Of a stretch of DNA of 64,000 bases, positions 23,593 through 35,589 are shown one piece after another. The notes under the pieces are model-generated. The model was not told the DNA's origin. It saw only the letters and a program-made list of their open reading frames with translations, and did no database searches. The position numbers and the translations under genes are program-made. Position 1 is the stretch's first letter. Each line of letters begins with the position of its first letter. Source of the DNA: Haliclona indistincta (lineage: Eukaryota > Porifera > Demospongiae > Haplosclerida > Chalinidae); NCBI GenBank assembly GCA_964017065.1, contig OZ024788.1, forward strand, positions 9,031,761-9,095,760, in the 5' to 3' direction.

Positions 23593-24396
23593 GTACTGCA
23601 ATCACAAAGAGACTCGATCACTAACTGCAGTTGCATTGATATTAACACGTCTTTGAAATCCTGAAAGCACGAGAGTATTACTAACTGTAGCTGGTGCAGA
23701 ATAATAACTAACCTTAAAAGTCTTGAAAGCCTGCAACACAAGAGTAGAAAGAGAATAGATTATTAATTTGGTGTATATGAAATGTATTGATGATAAATGA
23801 CTGATGAACTCGCTAATGGAGCCCTGAGTCTGTCTAGTTCTGGCTACGCCCAACAAATGCACAGATCAACACGCACAACAAGAATACATCACTCACCATA
23901 TCACGGACAAAAGCTAAAGACCAAGATCCCGCCACTTTTATGACCCAGTACAAGACTATAACACGAAGCTGAGTATCCCTAGGCGCGCCCTAGCCCTGGT
24001 ACATGGTCTCCATTCTGGCCTCCATATGCAGCTTGCACGTGTTGGGTAGTACGCATGCGTGAGAACCTGTGGTCAGATCTTCGCGCGAAAAAAGTTGACT
24101 AAAAGTGTAATAAGTTAGGAAATTTTTGGAAACGTTTCCTGTTTAGGCTGAGTAGCAAATCCAAATCTGCAGCTACATGTACGACCCACAATGTCACTGT
24201 CATGATCCACTGTCTAGTACGTCATCAGTACATGCTCATCCACCGCAATCATGTTGTATCACATGATCAGAAGAAGTGACAAATAATTAAGTGATCAAAA
24301 TTAATGGTGTAGAAAGTGATTCAATGTTGGTATAGTGGTATATGTACATAATTACATAATGAAGGAGCTAGAGTGAGTGGACATGATATAGTGAGT

Positions 24397-24660
24397 TAGT
24401 CTCTACTGGTAGTGGCTCCTGTTCTGATGTCGACCACTCCTCAGCTGGTCTCACATGGGTCAGTACTGTAGTGGCAGTTGCTAGTTGCTGCTGACCACAC
24501 TGAGAAAATGATGGCTTAGAATAGAGCTCACACAACACACACTCTCACCTGATCTGTGCTGCTGCTGCTGTTGACTATAATTATTACAAGCTAGTGGAGT
24601 GAGATCATGTGTAGTCTGAGGCTCTGAGCTAGGAGAGTGGAACATGTGTATAGACCTGTC
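24397..24660 (-). CDS. Candidate STAT tail exons, copy B
   Basis: Equivalent to 6493-6741. The tail frame runs QQLATATTVLTHVRPAEEWS, then TSEQEPLPVETNSLYHVHSL and a stop. Assignment to STAT rests on position only. Confidence 0.35.
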
Positions 24661-24939
24661 AGCAAAGATGAGAACATCGTGTTTGAAGCAACACAAATAA
24701 ACCGGCTCTTACTTAATCAAGAGTGAATAATGGTTCTTGTCTTAATTCATTCCTTGTAGAGAGAAATAAAGAAACTCAATTCAAACACTCAGATGGTGTT
24801 GCAGTTAATACACATAATACCAGGTCATGTGACTGACACACCCCCAGCCACAAGCTGAGTCAGAAACGAGAGAGAGAGAATCATCAATGATACATGTAAC
24901 TGATACACTCATTAACTCACTCTTACACTCATTCTCGTT

Positions 24940-25073
24940 TCAGAGCAGTGCAGGTCTTGATCAGATCAAGGTGTTTGTAGAACCACTCACAGAACGTGAA
25001 GGTACGAGTACGCAGCTGGTCTCTACACATCTGCTGACGAGTGACTGACATCTGATTGATATCCTCCTCCATC
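24940..25073 (-). pseudogene. STAT: STAT linker exon, copy B, at duplication edge
   Basis: Same exon as 7036-7164 (MEEDINQMSVTRQQMCRDQL). The duplication stops at 25076, just outside the acceptor, so the upstream STAT exons are missing. Confidence 0.7.
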
Positions 25074-25109
25074 CCGGCCCACTACTGGCTGTTATAATAT
25101 GAAAGTAAT

Positions 25110-25350
25110 CTGAAAACTATTTGAAGTGACTATCTGATTATCATATAAGTTTAATCTGAATTTTATCTGATGTAATCATCTGATTATTCTATAAGTTTAA
25201 TCTGAATTGTATATGGATACTATCAAGAGTATATTATGATACTATTTGATGTAACTATCTGATTATCCTACAAATTTAATCTGTATTGAATATGAATAGT
25301 ATTTGATGTAACCATCTGATTGTCCTACAAGTTTAATCTGAATTATACAT
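25110..25350. repeat. Degenerate tandem repeat, four units
   Basis: Four units of about 50-80 bp sharing CTGATTAT..TA.AAGTTTAATCTGAATT. They begin close to the edge of duplicated block B. Confidence 0.7.
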
Positions 25351-25731
25351 GAAAATGCACACCACCCACTGAATAGTTTGAATCAAACATTTTCTTCTTA
25401 CATAACACAAATAGCACAGGAACAGTTCAAGAGCAGTACAAGAACAGCTGATAGAGCTACTTATATTTCCTGTTGGGAACGTGACGTCTCTTCTTTGTCT
25501 TTATCTTTTCTAGCTTCCACATGAAGATGTCATCTTCCTATTCAATAGAAGTAGCTATAATCATTACATAGACGTCATCATTAACTTACTTCTAGGTCTC
25601 CCATTGTAACTTTTGTCTTTATTGGTTGTGGTAGCTCAACGTCACAATAATGCGTAGAAATCAGCTTCTGGAATTGAATATTAGCATACATGTCTATTGA
25701 ACAGAGATAAACAGCATGTCATCACTAGTAT

Positions 25732-26502
25732 TACAAGTATTAAAAAACATTTTTCAAAAAATGATAGAGATGTAGGGTTGGTAAAGAAGTGTGAAAAAAG
25801 TATGGGTACAAGAATGCAAAAGTAAAAGAACTAGAAAATACACAATGAGCTGAGTTACGAGCCACACCTACATACTATAAGCCACACCTATTTGAGCCAC
25901 ACCCACACTGTAAAACACCCTACATCGGTGGCATTAACCATGATCAATTGCAATTTTTTGATTTTTTGTTGAATGTACATAAAATAATGAGCTTTGTTGA
26001 GATTATGCACAAGTCATGACCTACATTGTTGTACATTATTGTTGCGAAAATTTAAGATTTAACAGACCATGAAATTATATTGAGCTGTAGTGTAACAATC
26101 TGCTAATGAAGTATCAATGCAACTAGACAAAGATTTTGCAGCCTCATTTTATTTTATGCTAATGTCAGACTGTAATCTGTCACAGTACAACAGTCTCTCA
26201 GTAAACAGGCAGCAAAATTATAGTCATAATTTTAAGGGTAATTAATTGATAACCAAGTAAACTTTTACACAAAGACGTCTCGGGCTTCGCCCTCGATAAT
26301 GCCACCGATGTAGGGTGTTTTACAGTGTGGGTGTGGCTCAAATAGGTGTGGCTTATAGTATGTAGGTGTGGCTCGTAACTCAGCTCATTGTGTATTTTCT
26401 AGTTCTTTTACTTTTGCATTCTTGTACCCATACTTTTTTCACACTTCTTTACCAACCCTACATCTCTATCATTTTTTGAAAAATGTTTTTTAATACTTGT
26501 TT
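25732..26502. mobile_element. Foldback element with 200-bp arms
   Basis: Arms 25732-25939 and 26295-26502 are almost perfect inverse copies; ACACCCTACATCGGTGGCAT at about 25916 mirrors ATGCCACCGATGTAGGGTGT at about 26298. The loop is about 355 bp. Arms contain a doubled GCCACACCTA motif. A related right end is at about 63663-63730. Confidence 0.9.
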
Positions 26503-27309
26503 ACTTACTTTTTATATTAATTATAATTATTTTTAACTTTTATTTTAACTTGACAGATACAGCAAGTTGACAGCCTGATCTTGTGCACCCGAAATGACCT
26601 TTTTTATAGTGAATAATAATTATCTTTTGTATGATTATTAAATTTTTTGTACTATAATTGTATCTGTTACGTATGAACATTAAAAGTTTGGTCAGCCCAG
26701 TGTACCTGATCTGCAATGATGCAATGAGTTATTAATTTATGATAAATTTTAGTAGTTTTATACACTATTACTAGTCTACTATTATAAATGTACAGTACAA
26801 TTATAAGCCACGCCCATGTCTAATAATTATACCGCAAGATCACGTGCTTAGATTTAAGTTTGCGCGGCAAACTGAGTCGCAGCAGCAGCAGCAGTAACTT
26901 CTAGTAAGGAAGATGACTTCAGAAGACGAGTTATAATGGTAAAGGCAGCAATTGTAGTATAAAGCTTTAATATAAAATTGTGGTTATATATAGGCGAATG
27001 GCCCCTAATGATCGATGGGCTGGAGGACGGCGAAGAATTTGAATGCTTGGTCTAAAATGACTTACTAGAAGATGATGCCAAAAGAAGAGAGTAAAGCGGA
27101 GCAGAGTGCCAATGAAAAGCAAAAAGACTCAGCGGCAGAAGGACCACCGCACTTGACTCTAGCAATAGTTTGTACACTTCTGATATCTGTACCTTCGTAA
27201 TTGTGCATATCACATCATCAAGTTTAAGTCAGTGCGGTTTATATAAAATCTCTACTATTAGCCTTATAAAGGCTACAGTGCATGCATTAATTTTTTTATG
27301 TACTGATTC

Positions 27310-27555
27310 TCTAAATGAGGCCGGCGTGGCATAGCTCAAGTTCTGCTGACACAGCCTACTGCCTACTGGAGTCAAGCAGGCTGGAGACCTTAGAAACTCT
27401 TCAATGCCATGATAGTCGTACCGCTGGTAGTGAACTGTAGACTATGAGTGGGCCTGTTCCTCTGTATTGTGCACCGCGAGGATAGTGCCGGGGCGACGAT
27501 CACAGTTGTGCCCTGCATGTGCACCGGGCAACTGAGCGCGTCACTCTCTAGCCTT
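27310..27555 (+). other. GC-rich structured segment, SINE or RNA-gene candidate
   Basis: This island stands out from its AT-rich surroundings. It starts GCCGGCGTGGCATAGCTCAAG, which has a pol III A-box-like look, and has short internal self-complementary stretches such as GCCTACTGG and GTGCCGGGGCGACGATCAC. It does not match 5S rRNA, U1, U2 or 7SL as I know them, and no clear B box was found. The identity is open. Confidence 0.25.
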
Positions 27556-27591
27556 GCAGTGAGTGAAGTAGGTACAAGTACACAAATGCAT

Positions 27592-27845
27592 AATACTGCG
27601 CAAGGGTATTTGTAGGTACAGCGCTTTGTAGTTTAGGTTGTTATAAGCAAGCAGACAGAGCTAGTCTAGCTTGTGGTTTATACAGTGCATGTAATGATAT
27701 TCACAATGCGTGGGTGTCTGTTTGTGGTACATTGTGTATACTGTAACAAGACCACAAGCTAGACCGCTCTGTCTGCTTGCTTCTGTTCTGACAATCTACC
27801 TGCAAAGCGCTGTAGCTAGCTGCTAGCTAAGGCTCTGCGCAGCTA
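27592..27845. repeat. Small foldback element
   Basis: Arms of about 80 bp: AAGCAAGCAGACAGAGC at about 27646 mirrors GCTCTGTCTGCTTGCTT at about 27766. The outer ends are CTGCGCA/TGCGCAG. It lies immediately upstream of the 28034 gene. Confidence 0.8.
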
Positions 27846-27927
27846 GTTATGGATTATTTGAACACTAACAGTGTATACGGTATCGCAAGAGCTTGCGGAT
27901 CACTTCCAGCTAAAGGTTTTAGTGAAT

Positions 27928-27993
27928 CCGATTGGTTGATTTCTTTGGCGCGAAGTACCATCTGCAAATTTGACTGAACCCCTATATAAAGGA
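27928..27993 (+). promoter_or_regulatory. CCAAT, E2F-like and TATA promoter elements
   Basis: GATTGG (inverted CCAAT) at about 27930, TTTGGCGCGAAG (E2F-like) at about 27944 and CTATATAAAG at about 27983 are followed after about 45 bp by the ATG at 28034. The order and spacing resemble cell-cycle or histone-like promoters. It is the clearest core promoter in the window. Confidence 0.6.
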
Positions 27994-28033
27994 CAGCTAA
28001 TTCAAAATTTTTACTCAAAATCTTTTAATAATA

Positions 28034-28509
28034 ATGAACTCGAGCCAGGCAGATGATGACGCAATCTTGAATCAACCCGATGTGGAGTATGAGGAGGAGC
28101 AACCCGATATGGAGTACGAGGAGGAGCAACCCGATATGGAGTACGAGGAGGAGCAACAAGAGCGAGAAGAGCTAGAGCAGCAAGAACTGCAACAACAGCT
28201 TGTCCAGCAGCAACAGCAACAAGAGCTGGAGCAGCAGCAACAGCTCGAAAAACGGCAGGACTCTTTGCAAGAGCAAAGACGACAAATCGAAAAAGAGGAG
28301 CGTGCATTGAGAGTCAAGTTTAGACGCTTAAACAAGCGCCGGCGGCAATTAAAAATGCTGCCGAAGAGAGGACGGGGCCGGGGTCGTGGAGGCCGGCAAA
28401 GCATTACAACACACTATAATATTGTAAGTGTTTTTTTTGCATAATTATTATATTTTTTTCTTTTTTAACACAGAAATCAGCGAAGATCGTCCAAATATAC
28501 AGAAAATAG
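28034..28509 (+). CDS. Small two-exon acidic/Gln-rich protein with RGRG tail
   Basis: Exon 1 is 28034-28423 with donor ATT|GTAAGTG. After a 50-bp pyrimidine-rich intron ending TTTTTTAACACAG comes exon 2 at 28474-28509. The product is 141 aa. Residues about 15-41 are three copies of a PDMEYEEEQ-like nonapeptide. A long Q/E stretch with coiled-coil character follows (about 45-95), then a basic segment and RGRGRGGR (about 113-120). A TATA box lies about 50 bp upstream and ATTAAA at about 28608. No known family is recognised. The composition suggests a nucleic-acid-associated or nuclear protein, but low-complexity proteins are easy to misjudge. The triple repeat may vary in length between individuals. 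Confidence 0.6.
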
Positions 28510-28904
28510 CGACCTACTACCAAAGACATTATCATCTCTATTGACATTATCATTATTATCTCTATTGTGCATATTATTTTTATTGTATCATGGAATATTA
28601 AAAAATACTTTTAAAGATTAAGTTGTCAACTTAGTGGTAGTATAACTCTGGTCTAGTGATGCAAGTTAACAGCTACTTCACATCACAAGTATGAATGAAT
28701 AACATTAAGTGGTCAGCTGTGATAACACTATCTACATACGTTCTTGCAAATGAGCCTATTATGTCCATCAACAATCCTTCTCACTCTCTGAGGGTAATTT
28801 TTGAAAAAAAGTGTTTTAAAAACTTTTTAATAATTATTTTAATAAAATTATAGAAAGAAAAGACAAAAGGTCAAAATAGTTGTGGGCCGAGAAGCCCATG
28901 ATAG

Positions 28905-29104
28905 NNNNNNNNNNNNNNNNNNNNNNNNNNNNNNNNNNNNNNNNNNNNNNNNNNNNNNNNNNNNNNNNNNNNNNNNNNNNNNNNNNNNNNNNNNNNNNNN
29001 NNNNNNNNNNNNNNNNNNNNNNNNNNNNNNNNNNNNNNNNNNNNNNNNNNNNNNNNNNNNNNNNNNNNNNNNNNNNNNNNNNNNNNNNNNNNNNNNNNNN
29101 NNNN
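28905..29104. other. Assembly gap (200 N)
   Basis: Exactly 200 N, ending directly in an (AC)n tract (29105-29146), so it probably reflects a collapsed microsatellite. Confidence 1.
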
Positions 29105-29149
<45 letters not shown>

Positions 29150-30363
29150 CTCTCTCTCTCTCACACGCACATACACATTTATGTATCATTGTCCGGTCTA
29201 TTCTCCTTTCATTTTAACGACTGTGTACTTACAGGCTAGTGTGAAGTACAGGAACATACAGTGGTTGTCAAGATTAACAGAACACAAGGTGTGTTGAAGC
29301 ACAATTTTTCCTTTCTTTATTGTCACACGCACACTCTCCATTACCAGAAAAAAAATGACACGGACAATAATTGTCCGGATATTTCTCCGTATACTAACCG
29401 CGACATTTTGTATTACGGGCATTCAGGACAATTTAAGCTAACAACCAGGCACCTGCAGTCAACAAACGACTAACACACTTTTTTCGAACTGGATACTTGT
29501 ACTAGAAGGTCTTAGCTAACCCACCATGCCTCTAAGTAAGCGCCACTATGAGCGAAAATTTGTCCCTCAGACAATGAGCAATTCGCGAGGCAGCCCCATT
29601 GCTGTAATACAATAGTTGATCGTTTTCAAAATTTCGTACGGCTAGACCAGGCTAACGGGCAAATGTTACGAGTTTTTCGAACCGGATTGTTGTTTGTTTT
29701 AGCTCTGGTAGACGTGCGCATATTTGTCCCCCAGAAGCAAAATTTGGTGATTTTTGTACTCAGATTTACTGATAATTAGAAAAGTAAAATTACGGTCATC
29801 ACTATTTTTCAGTTTTATTGTAGCTATACTGCTTCAGCGACCTAGCACTGCACTCTTAGCTATCTTCTTGTGTCTTCTGGATGTGTAGATGACTGTTAAG
29901 ACATCATGGAGTGGAAACTGATTGCATTTCTGGCAATGCTCTCTCTCACACACACACTCACGCACACACTCTCTCTATTATATATCTATTTATATGTCTC
30001 TCTCTCCCTCTCTATTATTCCGTCTATATATTTATCTATAATCTCTTTTTCTTCTTTGAATTAGTTTTCCTTTTTCTGAATTCACAGGACATGTTCTCGT
30101 GTTTCGACGACTGACAATCTCGTACACCAAGGCACGTCCACACATTCTCTCTGTCTATCTCTCTATCTCTCTCTCTTTATATATAACTACAGTGCTATCA
30201 ACTCTCACGCAACTTGCGTGAGACTCTCGCGTTCAAGCTTTACATTTTCGGTATAACAGCCAAAAATCTCCGTATAACAGCAGACATTTCCGTAAACTAC
30301 GAAATCTCACGCATTTGGGCTAAATTTGGTTGAGGTCTCTGTATCTATATATGTCTCTCTCTA

Positions 30364-30402
<39 letters not shown>

Positions 30403-30800
30403 CTGTCTCTCTCTCTCTATTATTCCGTCTATATAATTATTTATCTATAATCTCTTTTACTTCTTTCAATTAGTTTTCCTTTTTCTAAATTCACAGGACG
30501 TGTGTTCATGTTTGGACGACTGACAATCTCGTACACCAAGGCACGTCCACACACATTCTCAGAACAGAACAAAAGGTACCAGTTCTCATGAACAGAACAA
30601 AAGGTGTGTTCAAACATAATTTTTTTTCTTTCTTTATTGTCACACACGCACTCACACACATATATGTATCATTTTCCGGTCTATTCTCCTTTGATTTTAC
30701 CGACTGTGTACTTACAGGCTAGTGGGAAGTACAGGAACACACAGTGGTTGTCAAGATGAACAGAACAAAAGGTGTGTTGAATTAATGTGCTGGTGGTTAT
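29105..30800. repeat. Simple-repeat-rich region with internal duplications
   Basis: (AC)n, (CT)n and (AT)n tracts lie at 29105-29160, 29940-30030 and 30350-30420. Two segments occur twice in direct orientation: about 29170-29300 against about 30650-30780 (GACTGTGTACTTACAGGCTA), and about 30060-30140 against about 30470-30550 (CTGACAATCTCGTACACCAA). No gene is supported. Confidence 0.75.
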
Positions 30801-31072
30801 AATAATTATTCTCAAGTATCTGATTCTGTACACCATATAATACCGACACTCTTATGCTCTCTCTGTACTCTGTCCCATTATCTAGAAAGACTGTCCCATA
30901 ATAATTATTATTAAAGTATACAATCCCAATGGCGGGTGGGAGTGATATTCCCTTTTTAGGGCCTTGTATAGATCTGTGTGCATCCGATACAATAACCTGC
31001 CTTCATAATTTCCCTCTCTTCATGTGTATGATTGTTTCAAAATAATAATTATTAGTGCCTGAATCATTAATA

Positions 31073-31242
31073 ACTAGTTAAAGCACCGTTGCGAGTGCAA
31101 TACGGGAATTATTGCGTGAGGGGTGTGGTCGAGACGGTGATACAGCACGAGGCGAAGCCGAGTGCTGTATCAGCGTCGAGAACGACACCCTGAGCGCAAT
31201 AATTCTCGTATTGCACGAGCAGACGGTGCTTTTACTAGTTTG
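31073..31242. mobile_element. Short palindromic MITE
   Basis: AAAGCACCGT at the left and ACGGTGCTTT at the right. Inner inverted words are TGCAATACGGGAATTATTGC and its partner. The centre is a perfect GATACAGCAC/GTGCTGTATC stem around GAGGCGAAGCCGA. Confidence 0.8.
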
Positions 31243-31739
31243 TAGCACGACAGCTTGCCGCTGTCACTGAATCTTTGTGCCAGGGCGACTTATTCTCGAG
31301 GTCGAGCCAAGGTCAGTCTCCGCCCACCCTATCTTTAACCCTCCAGGCAGTGCTATATTTCCCTGGCCGTGCTATATTTTCCCCGGCCGTGCTATATTTT
31401 CCATAATTGCGAACGGCGTTCACATTATGGAAAATATAGAACGGGCGGCGCCTTTGATACGCCCACGCAGAGTGCTACAATGTTAGCCAAGTTTTCTTTG
31501 TGAATGTTGTTTAATTAATTTCAGTACATCTGGATTTGTTGCATTTACAAATTATCGAGGTATGTCTATCTTGTACTGCTGTGTGTGTAGCTGCTACTTT
31601 GGTGGCTTGAACATTATAGAACGTGAGTTGATGTACTGTATACTGATCAATGAACAAGTGCACTAGCTGCTTGTTGAGTGAGTCTATGAATTATAATAGC
31701 GTCCAGTAACTTCTTCCTCTTGTGTGTCAGGATTCCTTT

Positions 31740-31916
31740 TTTAAGAGAGCAGTTATAACAGCCTGCAATTATAAAATAAATTTAACTTAGTGTGCATGTA
31801 TAGCTGGCTATTCATGTGTACCTGAGGACTAAATAGAACATCTTGGGCTAGTCCGCTCAGAAAAATCATCATCACTGTACTGGACTCCTGTGCTCCTGCA
31901 AATGTCCTCCTGCATA
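31740..31916 (-). other. Possible orphan exons of unknown gene
   Basis: On the minus strand an exon-like block lies between acceptor TTTTATGCAG (about 31916) and donor CCTCAG|GTACAC (about 31822). It reads RTFAGAQESSTVMMIFLSGL, then AQDVLFSPQ. A second acceptor ATAATTGCAG follows with AVITALLKKES and a stop. Splice signals and frame agree, so a small 3' gene end is possible. The family is unknown. Confidence 0.35.
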
Positions 31917-32052
31917 AAATTATGTGTTTGCTGCTTGCAACCTTAGCTGCCATATGGTGTAGACAACAGTTTCTAATTTGAGCAGGAATTATCGTTGTGC
32001 TGTGTACCTCTTTCTTGTCTTTACTCCTCCCTGTCCTTACCATTCACTACAG

Positions 32053-32109
32053 GAAGATGAAGTGATCGTCAAGATTGACAACAGTGAACTAGTCAATGTT
32101 ACACAAAGG
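32053..32109 (+). other. Possible orphan exon (plus strand)
   Basis: CATTCACTACAG|GAAGATG starts and ACAAAG|GTGTGTAC ends a 57-bp open segment, EDEVIVKIDNSELVNVTQ. No partner exons were found. Confidence 0.25.
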
Positions 32110-32310
32110 TGTGTACGTTGTTACATAGCTATTACGTATTTCATGCCTCTAAGTTATATGTCCATCTGTCAGTTGTGTTCAGATAAATGTAAATTGTTAA
32201 GATTGTAAACTCAATGTATGAAGTCTTGGTCATGTTCATCTGTGCATTAGCCTGTGCCTTCATTAAGGTGGCGGTATACTGTGTGGGTGTGGCTACAGTG
32301 GGTTCGAAAA

Positions 32311-33062
32311 CAGCTTGCTGTCCAGCTAGAAGACAAAACTAAGCACCAAAGACCAGCTACATGTCGAGAAGATAGGTAGACCAAGCTGTTATGCAAGTAT
32401 TTCGAACGCACCTCGTACTATCGCCAGATACACAGCCCATCAAGATCGATAAAGTACCGTCACCAAAAATCTCACCACGGGAGTCTTCGAGCAAGGTAGA
32501 ACAGTGGTCAAGAATTATTTGATTAGAAATACCGCAAAACAAGCTGCTGAGCAGCACCAACTATTGCTTGTTCTCGAGCATAAACTGCAATACTTGTTGA
32601 TATTCAAAAAAACTCTTCGTGTCGCCCTCTGGAAAACTGTTTAAAGCATCGTGATCACTGTTCTACCTTGCTCAATGACTCCCGTGGTGAGTTTTTTGGT
32701 GACGTTACTACATCGAACTTGACGGGCTGTGTATCTGGCGATAGTATATGAGGTGCGTTCAAAATACTTGCAGAACAGCTTTTAAAATTGTTTTCCTATC
32801 TTCTCGATAATAATGTACCGTATTTCCTCTAATAGAAGCCGGGTTCTAATAAATGCCTGGCCTCCAATGGCTCGGCTCATTGTGTGCTTGCCCCAGAAAC
32901 ACACAGGTACCCGGTGCGAGTCCCAGTCCCGAAGATAATTTACATCAAAGCAGTGATTTTTTACCAAACACCCCTTTGAAAAATAAACGCCTGGGCTTCT
33001 ATTAGAGGAAATACGGTAGCTGGTTTTTGGTGCTTAGTTTTGTCTTCTAGCTGGACAGCTCT
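32311..33062. mobile_element. Foldback element containing a nested TA MITE
   Basis: The outer arms mirror each other: GTCCAGCTAGAAGACAAAAC at about 32319, and GTTTTGTCTTCTAGCTGGAC at about 33037. Inner arm words such as ACACAGCCC..ATCGA are also mirrored. The right arm is interrupted by the MITE 32818-33016; the left arm serves as the empty site. Confidence 0.85.
32818..33016. mobile_element. 199-bp Tc1/mariner-like MITE
   Basis: CCGTATTTCCTCTAATAGAA at the left and its exact complement at the right, flanked by TA on both sides (32816-32817 and 33017-33018). The mirror arm of the host element reads CATGTAGCTGG, the unoccupied TA site. Confidence 0.92.
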
Positions 33063-33869
33063 GTTTCCCTCTCTCTGTTTGTGTGTGCCCATGTGCTTTC
33101 TGCTTCATAATAATTAGAATGCTTTGTGATATTTCCTATATTGTGCATAGCAACCACTGATATCACACAATCAGGATGTTTCCTATTGAATGCATGCAAT
33201 ACCTTGATTAGCAACCAGTATGTGTCAAATGCAACTCAAACAAATCTGTGTATTCACGAAAAACACACACAAAAACAGTGAAGACAGTCGGCAGTTCTTT
33301 GACAATAATTTCTTGCTGGGTTATATGATTTTATGAATAGCATGAAAGCAGACCTGCGGGTTATTATTCACCCTATAGACACTTTCTCACAACTGCTTCA
33401 TTGCAACTGTCTTTCCAATGATATAAATACACTCGCAAGTCCCAATCAGAGCAACGTACTGGAGAGGCAATAAGAACTAGCCATCTGAGTAACTATTACG
33501 GCACAATGGTTGCCATGGTGACCTTTCATCTTATGGCTTTCTAAATCAGTTGCAATCAGTTTGATATAACCATCAGATAGCGCTTTCATAACTGTTGAGG
33601 GTTTATTCCCAGTATTGCCCAGGATGAGCTATAGTTAGTAAGTGACATGAAATCGATTTCTAGCGCTATATGCTCATAATTCTGGTGTGCCATCATGTGT
33701 TCATAGTGCCTCTCATATTCACACTTACAGGAATTGAAAACAGCCAAGAAAGAAAATTTTCGACCCAAGGAGACGTTAACGTGAAGACGTGAAGACGTTA
33801 ACTTATTGCTGTACTCTGGATTGTCATATGTACCTTAATAATTATTGTTTTTTCTGTCAACATCAAAAT

Positions 33870-33975
33870 GAATATTAGTGACATCACCATTAATATTTTA
33901 GTGACATCACCAGTAATAAGTAGTGACGATCACCAGTAATAAGTAGTGACGATCACCAGGAATAAGTAGTGAGCC
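33870..33975. repeat. Short tandem repeat, about 23-bp unit
   Basis: Three to four units of AGTGACGATCACCAGTAATA-type sequence, degenerating outward. They end shortly before duplicated block C2 begins (about 34072). Confidence 0.8.
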
Positions 33976-34071
33976 AAGAGAGTAGTGAACCTCACCGCTA
34001 TCTAGGTGGTGATAACTGTGGCAAGGTTTTCACCGATTTTTTTTAGTGACGTTCACCAGTCAGTTTTTACA

Positions 34072-35545
34072 GTGTAGACACAGTTGCTGCTTCTTTCAAA
34101 ACTTGCTTGTTCTTCTTCTCAGCTGATTTGAGAGCCTGAGAAAGCACCACAACTACTAACAGCACACAACCATGCTAGTGACACTACCTTTGCAGAAGCA
34201 TCGATTGTCTTTTGCTGTTTCTTAGCAGCATGCTTCTTGTGGTCATAATACCTACGTCAAAACAAGTATCACAAACTAGTCAAACTAGTATAGCATTGAC
34301 TTACCTTCTAGCATTAGTGTATGCAGATAACTCCAAATCAATATCAACCTTGACGCCTTTCTTTCCCTTCTACACAAATACAAACAGCAAACCAAGCAAG
34401 TCATCTCACAGAAATACATAAACTAACAGTTTTCTTCTTACACTTTTTACTAGAAATTTCCTCCTCTTCATCACTAAAATCTGGCTCTCTATAAGGAACA
34501 CCACACATATAAATCCAACATAGCATAGCAATACATTGACATACTTGAGCATCATTGTAATATGGTTACTATATACGTATACAGTTTGAGTCCATGTATT
34601 GATTGAGCTACAGGGTCTAGCTCCTCTGGTCTGGGCATCCTTCACAAGCAGCTCAATATCACTCCAATCCATTGAATTAGCTACAGCACTTCTAATGACT
34701 AAACACGCTCGCTCTATAAGATCATAGTTCAGCTCTATCAGTGTTGCCTTGTAGACATCCTCCTCCTGCAAGAGGTTGAAAAGAGAGTGATAGAAGGGTT
34801 AATAATCTAACCTGAGCTTTCATCAAGGTATCGATCCTCCTCGTATGATCATGTTTGATATTTTCAAGCTTCTTCACAGCTGTCTTTTGCTGAAATGAGC
34901 AAGACATCAATGGAAGTATAAAATCAATGAGTATTGTATACTATACCAGCTGTATGGCTTTGGGATCTTGCTTCGGCCCTCTCTTACGTAGCTGAGAAGA
35001 ATTCATCTACTGCCTGGAAAAAAAATTGTGTAAGCAAGAGCTTTTATTTTTGCTCAATCTGGATCACCTACTCTATTGAATGAGTCAAGTGTTCTGTAGT
35101 CAGCAGTCTGGTGCTGTCTGAACAGCATGGGATGAAACTCAACATTTCTGGAGAGAAAAAACAAGAGGTCACTCAGGAAGAGAACTCACACAGCGCTAAC
35201 GTGAAAATATCATTGGTCTGTCCTGCTCCTAGACCAGTAGCAGCTACAGCACAGGGTATCTTCTCCCTTTTCAGAATGAGAATTCCCTGAACAGCATTGT
35301 ACAAATATCAGATAGTATGTACACTTTGGTACTTACTTTGCTGGGCTGAGAGGTCAATGACTTGAACAAGCCATCAGCTTTTGCTAATGCAGCCATCACC
35401 TAGTCGAGATCTTTCAGGAGAGAGGGAGAGAGAGAGAGAGAGAAATACAAAGAAAGAAAGCAAGTAAGAGTGTGCTTTATATAACTTTGTTTCTTTACCT
35501 CTCACTGCATCTCTATTACTTAGTCTAACATTGACTGGAAACCCC
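34072..35545 (-). pseudogene. NEMF: NEMF gene fragment, C2 copy, frameshifted
   Basis: Same exons as C1 from KVMAALAKADGL-type sequence (about 35400) down to ALKSAEKKNKQVLKEAA (about 34085), without the 2.16-kb insertion. Some exons are better preserved than in C1: RYYDHKKHAAKKQQKTIDAS and ERACLVIRSAVANS have family length. Others are broken by insertions absent in C1. ACGT near 34987 gives an in-frame stop in the VDEFFSA exon, AGCT near 34619 shifts VKDAQTRG, and 8 bp ATACGTAT lies near 34575. Block C2 starts inside the last exon and joins STAT intron sequence at 35545. Confidence 0.8.
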
Positions 35546-35589
35546 GCAGTAGGTACTGTAGTAAGATTGAGAACAAGAGAACAGGATTG

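Noticed and set aside
27310..27480. 5S rRNA or tRNA gene
   Set aside because: It lacks the 5S internal control region and cannot be folded by eye into a tRNA cloverleaf with a GGTTCGA B box.
28072..28404. 110-codon Ser/Cys-rich minus-strand frame
   Set aside because: Antisense shadow of the CAG/GAG-rich E/Q gene at 28034; the plus strand has the promoter and splice sites.
28834..29239. Frames over 100 codons around 28.9-29.2 kb
   Set aside because: They run through 200 N and an (AC)n tract; no real coding content.
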